Assembly: GCA_017553635.1 (NCBI GenBank)
Contig: JAFZKN010000014.1
Span: 1-64,000 of the forward strand
Origin: Treponema sp.
GTDB lineage: Bacteria > Spirochaetota > Spirochaetia > Treponematales > Treponemataceae
Direction: 5' to 3'
Length of the DNA stretch: 64,000 nucleotides
Part shown: piece by piece, positions 25,730-34,054 of the stretch
Numbering within the stretch: position 1 is the stretch's first letter
Layout: each line of letters opens with the position of its first letter
The notes under the pieces: model-generated
What the model was told of the DNA's origin: nothing
Databases searched by the model: none
The model's input: only the letters and a program-made list of their open reading frames with translations
Made by a program: the position numbers and the translations under genes

Positions 25730-26347
25730 ATGCGTACCGCTACAATTGAACGTAATACAAAAGAAACTCAGATTTCACTTACATTGAACCTCGACGGAAC
25801 CGGAAAATGTGATATTAAAAACCCAATCGGCTTTTTTGACCACATGCTTCAGGCTTTCTGTAAACATGGACTTTTTGACCTTAAGGGAACGCTTAAGGGT
25901 GATCTTGAAGTAGACCAGCACCATTTAATAGAAGACACAGGAATTGTTCTCGGCCAGTGCTTTGAGAAAGCTCTCGGAGACTGCAGAGGTATTTTTAGGA
26001 GCGGATGCTTTTTGTATCCAATGGACGAAGCTCTCTGCCGTGCCTCTGTAGACTTTGGTGGACGGCCGTTCCTTGTATGTGAACCACAACTCACAGGAAT
26101 TCCTCTCGTATCTTTAGGACCAGACGGAAAAGAAGCAAGTTTCCAGACAGACTGCTTTGAAGATTTCTGGCAGGGCTTTGTTGCAAATTCAAAATGCAAC
26201 CTGCACCTCGATGTTATCCGTGGCAGAAGTGACCACCACAAAATTGAGGGTCTTTTTAAAGCCGCTGCCCGTGCTATACGCAGTGCTGTAGAAATTGATG
26301 AACGAAGAAAAGGCGAAGTTCCAAGTACTAAAGGTGTAATTGTATAA
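25730..26347 (+). CDS. hisB: Imidazoleglycerol-phosphate dehydratase
   Basis: A 205-residue, single-function dehydratase (no phosphatase domain), sixth step of histidine synthesis. Metal-binding motifs are visible: GFFDHMLQAFCKHG near residue 34, DQHHLIEDTGIVLGQ near 63, and RSDHHKIEGLFKA near 164. The start has a strong AGGAGGA site. Together with hisG it forms a two-gene his unit; the other his genes are not in the window. Confidence 0.95.
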   Translation: MRTATIERNTKETQISLTLNLDGTGKCDIKNPIGFFDHMLQAFCKHGLFDLKGTLKGDLEVDQHHLIEDTGIVLGQCFEKALGDCRGIFRSGCFLYPMDEALCRASVDFGGRPFLVCEPQLTGIPLVSLGPDGKEASFQTDCFEDFWQGFVANSKCNLHLDVIRGRSDHHKIEGLFKAAARAIRSAVEIDERRKGEVPSTKGVIV

Positions 26348-26358
26348 TTCAATTTGTA

Positions 26359-26386
26359 TTGCAAATTTTCTTTTTTTTGTTATAAT
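26359..26386 (+). promoter_or_regulatory. Promoter of the DUF975 gene
   Basis: TTGCAA (26359-26364), a 16-bp spacer and TATAAT (26381-26386). A GGAGG ribosome site stands just before the ATG at 26415. Confidence 0.6.
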
Positions 26387-26414
26387 GTCATAAATTTTTT
26401 AATACGGAGGCTTT

Positions 26415-26993
26415 ATGTCATTGGATCGTAAAAGTATTAAGCTTGCTGCTAGACAGCAGATTACAGGTAATGTTTTCCTGTTCTTTGGTTTAAGTATTGT
26501 AATTTCAATAATACTTTCTATTTCTTGTTCTGTAGCTGTAGGACCACTTGTTCTTGGAGGACCATTCGTTTTGGGTGAGGCCCTTTTTATCAGACAGGTT
26601 GTAAGAGACGGAAAAGGTGAATTTGGAACTGGATTTAAAGGGTTCAATCAGTTTACTTCTTCTTTAGTTGCATACATTTTAAAATGCATTTTTATTACCC
26701 TGTGGTCATTGCTTTTCATTATTCCTGGAGTTATTGCAGCAATTCGCTACTCGATGACTTTCTTTATTCTTGCAGACAATCCTACAATGGACGGATATGC
26801 TGCAATCTGTAAGTCAAAAGAAATGATGAAAGGTCATAAGTGGGAATTCTTTGTTCTCTGCCTCAGTTTCTTCTGGTGGTATTTACTCTGCGCTATCACA
26901 TTTGGACTTGCTGCTATTTATGTAGCTCCTTATATGAAGGCAACATTCTTTAATTTCTACGAAAACCTTAAAGAAGCTTCTGCTAACGCTTAA
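26415..26993 (+). CDS. DUF975-family integral membrane protein
   Basis: A 192-residue protein with about four to five membrane segments (near residues 17-35, 38-55, 80-110, 140-170). The opening LDRKSIKLAARQQITGN and the FIIPGVIAAIRYSMTFFILADNP core are typical of the DUF975 family, whose function is unknown. It has its own promoter and a hairpin terminator at 27006-27038, so it is a single-gene unit. Confidence 0.82.
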   Translation: MSLDRKSIKLAARQQITGNVFLFFGLSIVISIILSISCSVAVGPLVLGGPFVLGEALFIRQVVRDGKGEFGTGFKGFNQFTSSLVAYILKCIFITLWSLLFIIPGVIAAIRYSMTFFILADNPTMDGYAAICKSKEMMKGHKWEFFVLCLSFFWWYLLCAITFGLAAIYVAPYMKATFFNFYENLKEASANA

Positions 26994-27005
26994 TGTTTTC
27001 CAAAC

Positions 27006-27038
27006 AAAAAGCTCTGTAATAAAATACAGAGCTTTTTT
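27006..27038 (+). terminator. Intrinsic terminator after the DUF975 gene
   Basis: AAAAAGCTCTGTA pairs with TACAGAGCTTTTT across a 6-nt loop and is followed by further T's. It is T-rich on both sides. Confidence 0.88.
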
Positions 27039-27086
27039 ATTTTATAATCCTTCATAATACACTTCGAGTTTAGGCCGGGCTTACGT

Positions 27087-27112
27087 AAAATTGCATCATC
27101 AACTGCAATTTT
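27087..27112 (-). terminator. Hairpin after the aldo-keto reductase gene
   Basis: AAAATTGCA (27087-27095) pairs with TGCAATTTT (27104-27112) across 8 nt, 9 nt beyond the reductase stop on the minus strand. The T stretch lies inside the stem, so termination strength is uncertain. Confidence 0.6.
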
Positions 27113-27120
27113 CCCTTTTA

Positions 27121-28050
27121 TCACGGAAGTTTTTTTCCAGAAGAAAGATAGAGCTTATACCATTCGTTGTGAGTAAGTTCAACTTTTGTTGCGTCACAGA
27201 TTTCTTTTAAATGAACTGGATTCATTGTTCCTGCAATTGCCTGCATCTTTGCAGGGTGGCGTAAAATCCATGCAATGGCAATTGCCGTCTTTGAAACACT
27301 GTATTTTTCTGCAAGCTCTGAAAGAACTTTATTTATTTCAGGAAATTCCGGACTGTCTACAAAACATCCTTTAAAAAATCCATGCTGAAGCGGTGACCAT
27401 GCCTGAATCGTAATATCATTCAACCGGCAGTAATCCACAGTTCCATTATCACGGTCTATAGAACGTTCTGTTGTAAGATTGTTTAAATAAAGCGGCTGAT
27501 CGATAAGCTGCGACTGTTCAAGAGAAAACTGAAGCTGATTAAAAACAAGAGGCTGTTTTACATAACGCTTTAAAAGTTCAAGTTCCATAGGTGGAACATT
27601 GCTCACACCAAAGTATCGGACTTTCCCATTTTTTTCAAGAATATCAAAAGCTTCCGCAACCTGTTCCGGTTCAAAAATCAAATCCGGACGATGAAGAAGA
27701 AGCGCATCAAGATAATCAGTTTTCATTCTGGAGAGACTTTCATCAACACTTGTAAGAATATTTTCTTTAGACCAGTCAAATTCGTTGCGTTCAAAACGAA
27801 GTCCACACTTACTCTGAATAATCACATCTTCTCTTTTAAGTCCAGACTGTTTAAATGCATCACCAAAACGTTTTTCTGCTTCACCATTTTCACCGTAGCA
27901 TGTAGCATTATCAAAAAAATTAATTCCAAGTTCTACAGCAGTTTGAATCATCTTTTCAGCCTGATCAACCGAGAGTGCAGGCATTCTCATACAACCCATA
28001 ACAATTGCCGAAGCATTTGACGGTCCGTTTACAACATTAATAGATTTCAT
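27121..28050 (-). CDS. Aldo/keto reductase (YdhF-like)
   Basis: A 309-residue NADPH-dependent oxidoreductase with a TIM-barrel fold. The catalytic tetrad is visible: Asp and Tyr in FFDNATCYGENGEAEKRFG near residues 45-63, Lys in IQSKCG near 80, His in LLHRPD near 117. The NADPH-site segment AGTMNPVHLKEI is near the C-terminus. The start has a GGAGG site. The substrate is unknown. It is cotranscribed with nothing obvious. Confidence 0.9.
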   Translation of the reverse strand: MKSINVVNGPSNASAIVMGCMRMPALSVDQAEKMIQTAVELGINFFDNATCYGENGEAEKRFGDAFKQSGLKREDVIIQSKCGLRFERNEFDWSKENILTSVDESLSRMKTDYLDALLLHRPDLIFEPEQVAEAFDILEKNGKVRYFGVSNVPPMELELLKRYVKQPLVFNQLQFSLEQSQLIDQPLYLNNLTTERSIDRDNGTVDYCRLNDITIQAWSPLQHGFFKGCFVDSPEFPEINKVLSELAEKYSVSKTAIAIAWILRHPAKMQAIAGTMNPVHLKEICDATKVELTHNEWYKLYLSSGKKLP

Positions 28051-28077
28051 ATGTCCTCCAGATGATTTATTGTAACA

Positions 28078-29460
28078 TCAATGTCTCACAACTTCAAATC
28101 TGAAAAGTTCAATTTTTTCATCTGGAGAAATGCCACCTTTACGTCTTGCAATTGAAACCTGCTGCTCAACTGTATCAACGCCATCAAGATCAGGGAGAAG
28201 AAGTCCCCGTTTAAATCCACTCTGCACAATAACTCCATATTTTTTTACATCAAGTTCTGACATGGAATTAATTTTTTCTGCATCCCCCAGAATGTCTACG
28301 CTGATATCAAGATATTTTAATTCGTTTTCTTTTACCGGTTCGAAACGCGGATCTTTTGATACTGCACTCACTGCATTATAAATTATTTCGGATGCAATAT
28401 TTTTCTGTGTAGATTCTATCGTTCCAATGCAGCCGCGAAGTGCCCCGAATTTATGAATTGATACAAATGCACCTGCCCGCTTTTTTAAAAGTTCATCCGG
28501 AACCCAGTCAGGTAACTGCATGACACTTCCGTTTTTAACATAAAACTCTGCAGATGCACGTGCAAGCTTTACATACGCATCGGACTTCTGTTTTTTTTGT
28601 TCAAGCTCATCTTCTACTGTCTTCAATCGGGCTTTAAGAAAGTGTCTGCCTTCATCTGTGTCCTTCGGAATAAACGAACAGATTCCATAACCTACTCCAG
28701 TTACATCTTCATGTGAATACTGAACTGACTCAACTGCCTTTCCATCAAAAACACCTGCCATAATGACAAATGACCTGTGACCGCATTCAGCAGCCTTGTC
28801 ACAGAAATTTTCATCAAAATCAAAAAGTTCACCAAACCGAGCATCCGAACATACATCCATAATACGATTATCATAAACCGGGCCTTCTTCTGCAAAACCA
28901 TACGGTCCATAGTCTTGAAGTTTATGCGACAAATCTCCGCTTGCAACATAGACAGCTTTTCGTCCTGTTTTTTCTACCGCACTGTTTATCATCATTCCAT
29001 ATTCATAATGCTTTAAAAGATCCTGTCCAGAAAGCCCCGTGCGAACAAGTTTAAAATCTTTATATTTTTTTAAAATAAACCAGAGTGGAACCATTGTTCC
29101 GTGGTCAAGTGAAGGATTTCTTTCACCAAGAGTGCCAGCTGGAAACCCAGAAACATCTGCCATATCAGAAATAAGATTTACAAGTTCTTCATCATATTCA
29201 ACATTAAATTTAACCTGAGGCGCTCCGAACTCTGCAAAAGAACCTGCAGCTCCAGAACCCGGTGAAATATGAAAATAATCAGAATACATTATGCTGTGAG
29301 GACTTGAGATAATAATAGTCTCAGGCTTAAAGGCAGCAATTTCGTCAGCAACCTTTTCATAAGCTTTAATCGTCTTTTGAATTTGCTTTTCACTTCCACG
29401 TCCAACATCCGGCACAATCATTGGCGGGTGTGGAACCATAAACGCAGCAATAACAGACAT
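28078..29460 (-). CDS. LigB-like dioxygenase / AMMECR1 fusion (AmmeMemoRadiSam protein A)
   Basis: A 460-residue fusion. Residues ~1-265 are a class III extradiol-dioxygenase-like domain (MVPHPPMIVPDVGRG, IIISSPHS, SGDLSHKL, GHRSFVIMAG). Residues ~285-460 are AMMECR1 (KLARASAEFYV, GAFVSIHKFGALRGCIGTIE, DPRFEPV, SVDILG). The AMMECR1 domain is thought to act with the radical SAM protein AmrS in an unknown modification system. The usual neighbouring AmrS and separate Memo genes are not in the window. The ribosome site GGGAG supports the start. Confidence 0.9.
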   Translation of the reverse strand: MSVIAAFMVPHPPMIVPDVGRGSEKQIQKTIKAYEKVADEIAAFKPETIIISSPHSIMYSDYFHISPGSGAAGSFAEFGAPQVKFNVEYDEELVNLISDMADVSGFPAGTLGERNPSLDHGTMVPLWFILKKYKDFKLVRTGLSGQDLLKHYEYGMMINSAVEKTGRKAVYVASGDLSHKLQDYGPYGFAEEGPVYDNRIMDVCSDARFGELFDFDENFCDKAAECGHRSFVIMAGVFDGKAVESVQYSHEDVTGVGYGICSFIPKDTDEGRHFLKARLKTVEDELEQKKQKSDAYVKLARASAEFYVKNGSVMQLPDWVPDELLKKRAGAFVSIHKFGALRGCIGTIESTQKNIASEIIYNAVSAVSKDPRFEPVKENELKYLDISVDILGDAEKINSMSELDVKKYGVIVQSGFKRGLLLPDLDGVDTVEQQVSIARRKGGISPDEKIELFRFEVVRH

Positions 29461-29588
29461 TTTTTCTCCCTTTACTTTGTGTTCTTATTATATCAGATTA
29501 TCTGTCTTTATTGCATCTTTTTTATTTATTTAAATTCATTTGCAGAATGAATATAATTCATATATACTTTAACTGCATGAGGTAATTT

Positions 29589-30494
29589 ATGAATTCAATA
29601 AACACAGAAAAACTTACAGAATTAAATTTTCAGCAGAAAGGCTTTAACTGGATTGGTAAAATAGATCAATATTATTTTACCATTGAAGACATTCAGGCTG
29701 CAGAAGCCCAGCTTCTTATTTTAATGAATCTTTCGGAAGACTTTAACAAAGAGCAGCTTTTTGAAAATCTTGATCAATTTGTAAATGATAAAAAAATTTC
29801 ACATTATAACTATGAAAACAAAATTTTAAAGATTACTTATCAGGAAACTAACGATGAATCTATATATGATGTTCTCGAACAGATTGTTGCCAAATTAGAA
29901 AATGCTGACGCAAAATGTGTTTGTTCAAATTGTTCTAATACAGATTACCTTTCTTTCTATACTACAAAAAACAAAACATTCCTTTTCTGTGAAAAATGTG
30001 GAAAAGAAGTTTTAACAGCGTTTGAAGAAGAGAAGAATAAAAAGAATAATTACATCAAGCTGTTTTTATTCACTTTACTGGGAGCTCTCGTTGGTTCAAT
30101 TGCATGGATTCTTATCGGTGCTCTCGGATACATTGCTTCAATAGCCGGTTTTGCTATTTCTATCTGTGCATTTGTTGGTTATGACCTTTCAAAATCGAAA
30201 TACACAAAAACAGGTGTTATCATAACAATAGTTTCAATTGCCCTGGCCTTTTTCTTTGCACAGTATGTAGGTTTATACATTGTATTTGCAAAAGAATTAC
30301 CAGAAATGAATGTTCTGTCCTTTGTTCTTTTAACTCCGATTATATTTAAAGAACCGGAAATTATAAGTGCAGTTTTACGTGACACGGGCCTTGGTCTTCT
30401 CTTTATTGTTCTTGGAGCATACAGAATAATAAATGAGAAATTTATAAAAGCTAAAACAGACAGTTCTATAGAACTTGAAAAAACGACGTTCTAA
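29589..30494 (+). CDS. Membrane protein with zinc ribbon, hypothetical
   Basis: A 301-residue protein. The soluble N-terminus (residues 1-110) has no recognised fold. A zinc ribbon follows (CSNCSN near 117, CEKCG near 139). Four to five membrane helices occupy residues ~155-290. The start has GAGG upstream of the ATG. No family recognised; possibly a sensor of membrane state. It stands alone between divergent and convergent neighbours. Confidence 0.68.
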   Translation: MNSINTEKLTELNFQQKGFNWIGKIDQYYFTIEDIQAAEAQLLILMNLSEDFNKEQLFENLDQFVNDKKISHYNYENKILKITYQETNDESIYDVLEQIVAKLENADAKCVCSNCSNTDYLSFYTTKNKTFLFCEKCGKEVLTAFEEEKNKKNNYIKLFLFTLLGALVGSIAWILIGALGYIASIAGFAISICAFVGYDLSKSKYTKTGVIITIVSIALAFFFAQYVGLYIVFAKELPEMNVLSFVLLTPIIFKEPEIISAVLRDTGLGLLFIVLGAYRIINEKFIKAKTDSSIELEKTTF

Positions 30495-30506
30495 GAATAT
30501 ATTTGC

Positions 30507-30554
30507 AGCTGCTGCATTTTCTAAAAATGCACATCGTTTACTCATTCGATCAAC
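30507..30554 (-). pseudogene. Fragment of rsmG duplicated in a spacer
   Basis: The 42 nt at 30507-30548 are identical to 33682-33723 inside rsmG, in the same orientation, and the match runs to 48 nt with one mismatch. It would encode SKRCAFLENAAA. It lies 3.1 kb from the parent gene with nothing else of rsmG around it, so it is a relic of duplication or recombination. Confidence 0.9.
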
Positions 30555-30592
30555 ACATTTTGATGGCTTTTGTTGCCATTGATGTGTTGATG
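30549..30592. repeat. Palindrome abutting the rsmG fragment
   Basis: ATCAACACAT pairs exactly with ATGTGTTGAT, and an inner ATGGC pairs with GCCAT. It overlaps the end of the duplicated rsmG piece. No T run follows, so it is a poor terminator, although it lies between convergent genes. Confidence 0.7.
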
Positions 30593-30616
30593 TAGTTGTC
30601 AAAATCTATATTCCGT

Positions 30617-31588
30617 CTATCTTTTTAATATCTTTTTCATATTTGCAATTATAGATTTTGTTTTGATATTCTTCGAGTTTGTCACCATTAAAACAAAATT
30701 GTCTGCAAGAACTTCTTCTGGATGAATTATATAATCTGTATTTTCACCTATTAAAGTGAAATAATCTGGAACGTATTTTGCTGAATAAATACGATACTCA
30801 CCGTCGACAAATTTCATCTGCGAGTTATTATCATTTTCCTCAATACAGCAAAAGACTACTGATAAATAATCAAAGAAGTCTCCACCTTTTTTTTCGTCAT
30901 AGTATTCTTTTGCAAGTAAAATCGGCATAACTTTTTCTTTGTTACCATCAATTGTAGATTCAAAATAATAGTTATTATCTATTGAATCTGGATTTGTAAT
31001 TTTATATTTTTTTGCAAGACTCTCTGGAAAAACCAAATCCTTTGTTTTATAAAATCCAATGCTGTTATAAAGCTTTTCTTTAACATCCGGATTATTTGAT
31101 GAAAAAATATGGAAAATTTCATGAATCAATATTGCTTCCATAGCATATAAATTATCCAGTCTTATCATTTTTTGAGGAATAACAATGATATTTTTATTCC
31201 TGCAATATGCAGAATTTCCTTCTTCCACGCCTGTAGTTTTTAATAAATATATTTCTTTAGGCAGTAAAATTTTATATTTTTTAAAAAGGTCACCTATTTC
31301 AGTAAAAGCTACTTTCAAATAAAATTCTTCCATATCATCCCAGTCCAACGCCTGCTGGCTGATAAAATTAAGATATTCTTTTTTTGAAACTTTCTTGCTT
31401 GTTTTTAATCTGGCTGACATATCAAACTCAGAAAGACTTTCTGTAAAGTGGTCTTCTGTTTTTAAAAGTTCACTTCCCTTGGCTTTATCTGCAAATACAA
31501 ATTTTACTTCAGAAAAATTTACGCATTCATCCGCAAACGCAAAATTAATTGTTAATAAAGCAAAAAGTATAAATAGACATTTTTTCAT
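30617..31588 (-). CDS. Exported zincin-like metalloprotease, hypothetical
   Basis: A 323-residue protein with a Sec signal peptide (MKKCLFILFALLTINFAFAD). The zincin signature HEIFH lies near residues 156-160 in the context MEAILIHEIFHIFSSNNPDVKEKL, where the helix supplies two zinc-binding histidines and the catalytic glutamate. A Glu-rich stretch further on (FPESLAKKY, or the HPEEVLADNF segment near residue 300) may give the third ligand. The family is unknown to me. It is likely periplasmic. Confidence 0.72.
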   Translation of the reverse strand: MKKCLFILFALLTINFAFADECVNFSEVKFVFADKAKGSELLKTEDHFTESLSEFDMSARLKTSKKVSKKEYLNFISQQALDWDDMEEFYLKVAFTEIGDLFKKYKILLPKEIYLLKTTGVEEGNSAYCRNKNIIVIPQKMIRLDNLYAMEAILIHEIFHIFSSNNPDVKEKLYNSIGFYKTKDLVFPESLAKKYKITNPDSIDNNYYFESTIDGNKEKVMPILLAKEYYDEKKGGDFFDYLSVVFCCIEENDNNSQMKFVDGEYRIYSAKYVPDYFTLIGENTDYIIHPEEVLADNFVLMVTNSKNIKTKSIIANMKKILKR

Positions 31589-31672
31589 TTTTTTCTCCTT
31601 TTTTACTCAACATGGAATAAGAATATAATAAATATTGTATCTTACAATCTGCAGTTTGTAAATTGAATTAAC

Positions 31673-32122
31673 TCAAATCCTTTCTTCAGCTTCTTTGCAG
31701 TTTTCCAGAATGCGTTTAAGAAAATTTTCAAATTCCTTTATTTCGCTTTTTGAAAATCCTTTGTAAAAAAGAGAGTTCTGCTGGTCCGATGCTTTTGGAA
31801 TTTTTGATTTAAAAATTTCATCCTTGCCGGTTCGGGTTATGAGTATAGAACGCTTGTCATCAGGACTTGGAATTCTTTTTACATATCCGTCGCGCTCAAG
31901 ACGGTCAATGATTCCCGTGAGTGTTGCTTTATCAAGACTCGTTTTTTCTACAAGCTTTTTAATCGGAATCTTATCTTCATTCCACAACGCAAAAATTACT
32001 CTGCCGCGCGCACCTGCAAGATCTTCAAGTCCGTTCTGACTTAAAACATCATACCACACACGCTGGCTTATCTGATGAATCTGAGAAATAAGAGTTCCGC
32101 CCTCTGTCCGACCGTTTTTCAT
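31673..32122 (-). CDS. MarR-family transcriptional regulator
   Basis: A 149-residue winged-helix repressor. The DNA-binding core runs from about residue 40 to 105 (PIKKLVEKTSLDKATLTGIIDRLERDGYVKR, then DDKRSILITRT wing). It starts 9 nt after the flavin-binding protein gene in the same operon. An 18-bp perfect palindrome upstream of that operon (32626-32643) is the probable operator, implying autoregulation released by a small ligand. Confidence 0.9.
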   Translation of the reverse strand: MKNGRTEGGTLISQIHQISQRVWYDVLSQNGLEDLAGARGRVIFALWNEDKIPIKKLVEKTSLDKATLTGIIDRLERDGYVKRIPSPDDKRSILITRTGKDEIFKSKIPKASDQQNSLFYKGFSKSEIKEFENFLKRILENCKEAEERI

Positions 32123-32131
32123 TATCCGTCC

Positions 32132-32608
32132 TTAATTTGAATTTACCGGTTCACCAAAATTATGAATCCCAAGATTTCCCCAGCAGTGCATGTATTTTGA
32201 AGTAAATTTTAAAAGAGTATAATCAGGATCTGTCGGTCCCTTATGATAATACATAAGCCATCCAGTCTGCCAGAAATCTTTTTTTACATCCATGTCAGTA
32301 ACTTCTTCGATTGTTCCGATTGCAGAAACTCCTTTAAATTTTTTAGGCTGAACAAAATAAAGGCACACTTTATTATTTTCTCGAATCTGACTTACTTTTC
32401 GAGACGAAGTATTTGTCGAAAAATAAATCGTAACAGTTTCGCCGTCGACAGAAATAGCCTTGTTCTTAAGCTTTGGATACTGCTTTGGATTTGCAAGATT
32501 TAATAGCGCACGAATTTCGGGGAAGCCTTCTGTTTCACCTTTTCCAAAAGTCGCAATCTGCGCACATTCAGAAGCCTCAATTACTTTTACAACATCCTTA
32601 ATATTCAT
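32132..32608 (-). CDS. Pyridoxamine 5'-phosphate oxidase-like flavin-binding protein
   Basis: A 158-residue split-barrel protein of the PPOx/general-stress-protein-26 family. It shows ECAQIATFGKGETEGFPEIRALLNL at the start, YFSTNTSSRKVSQIRENNKVCLYF near residues 68-90 and a tryptophan-rich end. Such proteins bind FMN, F420 or haem and often act on xenobiotics or reactive species. It is first in an operon with the MarR regulator that probably controls it. Confidence 0.85.
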   Translation of the reverse strand: MNIKDVVKVIEASECAQIATFGKGETEGFPEIRALLNLANPKQYPKLKNKAISVDGETVTIYFSTNTSSRKVSQIRENNKVCLYFVQPKKFKGVSAIGTIEEVTDMDVKKDFWQTGWLMYYHKGPTDPDYTLLKFTSKYMHCWGNLGIHNFGEPVNSN

Positions 32609-32611
32609 ACA

Positions 32612-32827
32612 TCACCTCGGATAATTAGTTTGTATACAAACTATATTACAGAAGCGATGATTTTGCAAGTGTTCTATGCTCATCAGTTTCTCGCATTTTT
32701 CCATCTTGAACCAATAATCACGAGGATTCACGCTATCTGTTAAAACTGCGATTACATCTATAACAGAAAAATACCATTTATTGTATAGGTTGCAGGTACA
32801 TATTTTGAGTTCATTCTCCTCAAACAC
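32612..32827 (-). pseudogene. Remnant of a BRO-N/DinD-type antirepressor gene
   Basis: The readable 71 codons carry the start of a BRO-N domain (NKWYFSVIDVIAVLTDSVNPRDYWFKM), as in DinD-like and phage antirepressor proteins. The domain stops after about 50 residues and runs into unrelated sequence. Full-length family members are ~200-300 residues. I read it as a truncated gene; the last part overlaps the MarR-type operator. Confidence 0.72.
32626..32643. promoter_or_regulatory. MarR-type operator palindrome
   Basis: TAGTTTGTATACAAACTA is a perfect 18-bp palindrome 18 bp upstream of the PPOx-marR operon. Length and position fit a MarR dimer site. Confidence 0.78.
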
Positions 32828-32937
32828 CGGCTTCGAAAAAATTTGCCTTGACGACTTTTATTATACTCTCTTATAATTAATTTATGATTTAAAGCGCAGA
32901 AAAAAATTTAATGATCGCAGAATTACAGGAGAGTGTT

Positions 32938-33390
32938 ATGAAAAAGCTTTTATCGTTATTATTTGTTTCTTTACTTGCCTTTGCTGCAATGGCACAGGCA
33001 AAATCTACAGGTCTTACAGATGACGACGTAACTTCGTTCTGCAAGAATTACAAGCAGATTGATAAAGAACTCAGTAAGTTAAGCATTAATGCAAACGAAA
33101 CAGAATCTTTAAATGTAGATGCTGCAACGATTCAGAAAGCAGAAAAAATTCTTAACAAATACGGAATTTCTGGAAAACAGCCTTTTGATAAATTTAGAGC
33201 TATCGTTTATGGTTATGCAATCGAATATTACGATTACACAATTTCAAAAGATCCGGAAGCTGCAAAAGCAGTAAAGGCAATGGGTATTGATCCGACTGCA
33301 ACAATCAAACCTTTTTCAAACGAAGAAGACAGAAAGATCGTTAAAAAACATTTAAAAGAATTAAGCGAGACTTTTGGAAACGATTACTAA
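32938..33390 (+). CDS. Exported hypothetical protein
   Basis: A 150-residue protein with a Sec signal peptide (MKKLLSLLFVSLLAFAAMAQA). The mature part is helical, without known motif. I chose the ATG at 32938 because AGGAG lies 7 nt upstream and the signal peptide begins there; a reading from 32911 is less likely. Its last 30 nt overlap the 3' end of rsmG on the other strand. Confidence 0.75.
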   Translation: MKKLLSLLFVSLLAFAAMAQAKSTGLTDDDVTSFCKNYKQIDKELSKLSINANETESLNVDAATIQKAEKILNKYGISGKQPFDKFRAIVYGYAIEYYDYTISKDPEAAKAVKAMGIDPTATIKPFSNEEDRKIVKKHLKELSETFGNDY

Positions 33391-34053
33391 GTTTCTTTCG
33401 CGAGATTCATCAGAAGAAGTGTCGGTTAAAAACGGCACTTCTAATTTTTTTAATTCGTAATCTTTTTCTTCGTAACCGATTGCAGACATTTCTTCTATTA
33501 TCTTTTCTTTTCTTGCTTTGTACGCGGCAAGTACTCCGTCAGATGGAATCAAATCAAGCAGCGTTTTTATCATTGTCTTATCAAGAGGACGGAACGCCCG
33601 GAACACGGCAATATCAATTGATTCCTTTTTAACTTTTTCTGCTTCTCTGTTAAGAACATTCACATTTTTTAATCCGAGAATAGCTGCTGCATTTTCTAAA
33701 AATGCACATCGTTTACTCATTCGTTCAACTAAAACAAAATCAAATTCAGGAAGGCTTGCAGCAAGCGGAATTCCTGGGAGGCCACCACCAGAACCTATGT
33801 CACCGATTATTATCTGCCTGCTTTGTTTTTCTTTTTGTTTTTCTGCAAGGTCTTTGATTACCTGCTGTGCAGAAAGACTATCCAGAATATGTTTGATTAC
33901 AATTTCATCATGATCATTGGTATTAACAAGATTATATGCAGAATTAAATAAAACAAGTTCCTTTATATACTGTTCATAAATTGGAAGCAATCTTTGAATT
34001 TCGTCCTGAGAAAATTTAAGTTTTTCCAATCCAAGTTTTAATAAATCTGGCAT
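33361..34053 (-). CDS. rsmG: 16S rRNA (guanine-527-N7)-methyltransferase
   Basis: A 230-residue RsmG/GidB enzyme that methylates G527 of 16S rRNA; loss gives low-level streptomycin resistance. The SAM-binding motif IGDIGSGGGLPGIPLA and the VERMSKRCAFLENAA block near residues 100-118 are typical. The ATG at 34053 is 1 nt after the upstream stop; an in-frame codon at 34071 lies inside that gene. The 3' end overlaps the convergent 32938-33390 gene by 30 nt. A 48-nt copy of part of this gene lies at 30507. Confidence 0.94.
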   Translation of the reverse strand: MPDLLKLGLEKLKFSQDEIQRLLPIYEQYIKELVLFNSAYNLVNTNDHDEIVIKHILDSLSAQQVIKDLAEKQKEKQSRQIIIGDIGSGGGLPGIPLAASLPEFDFVLVERMSKRCAFLENAAAILGLKNVNVLNREAEKVKKESIDIAVFRAFRPLDKTMIKTLLDLIPSDGVLAAYKARKEKIIEEMSAIGYEEKDYELKKLEVPFLTDTSSDESRERNLVIVSKSLA

Positions 34054-34054
34054 T

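Noticed and set aside
25849..26364. 171-codon open frame opposite hisB
   Set aside because: Antisense shadow; hisB has all its motifs on the plus strand.
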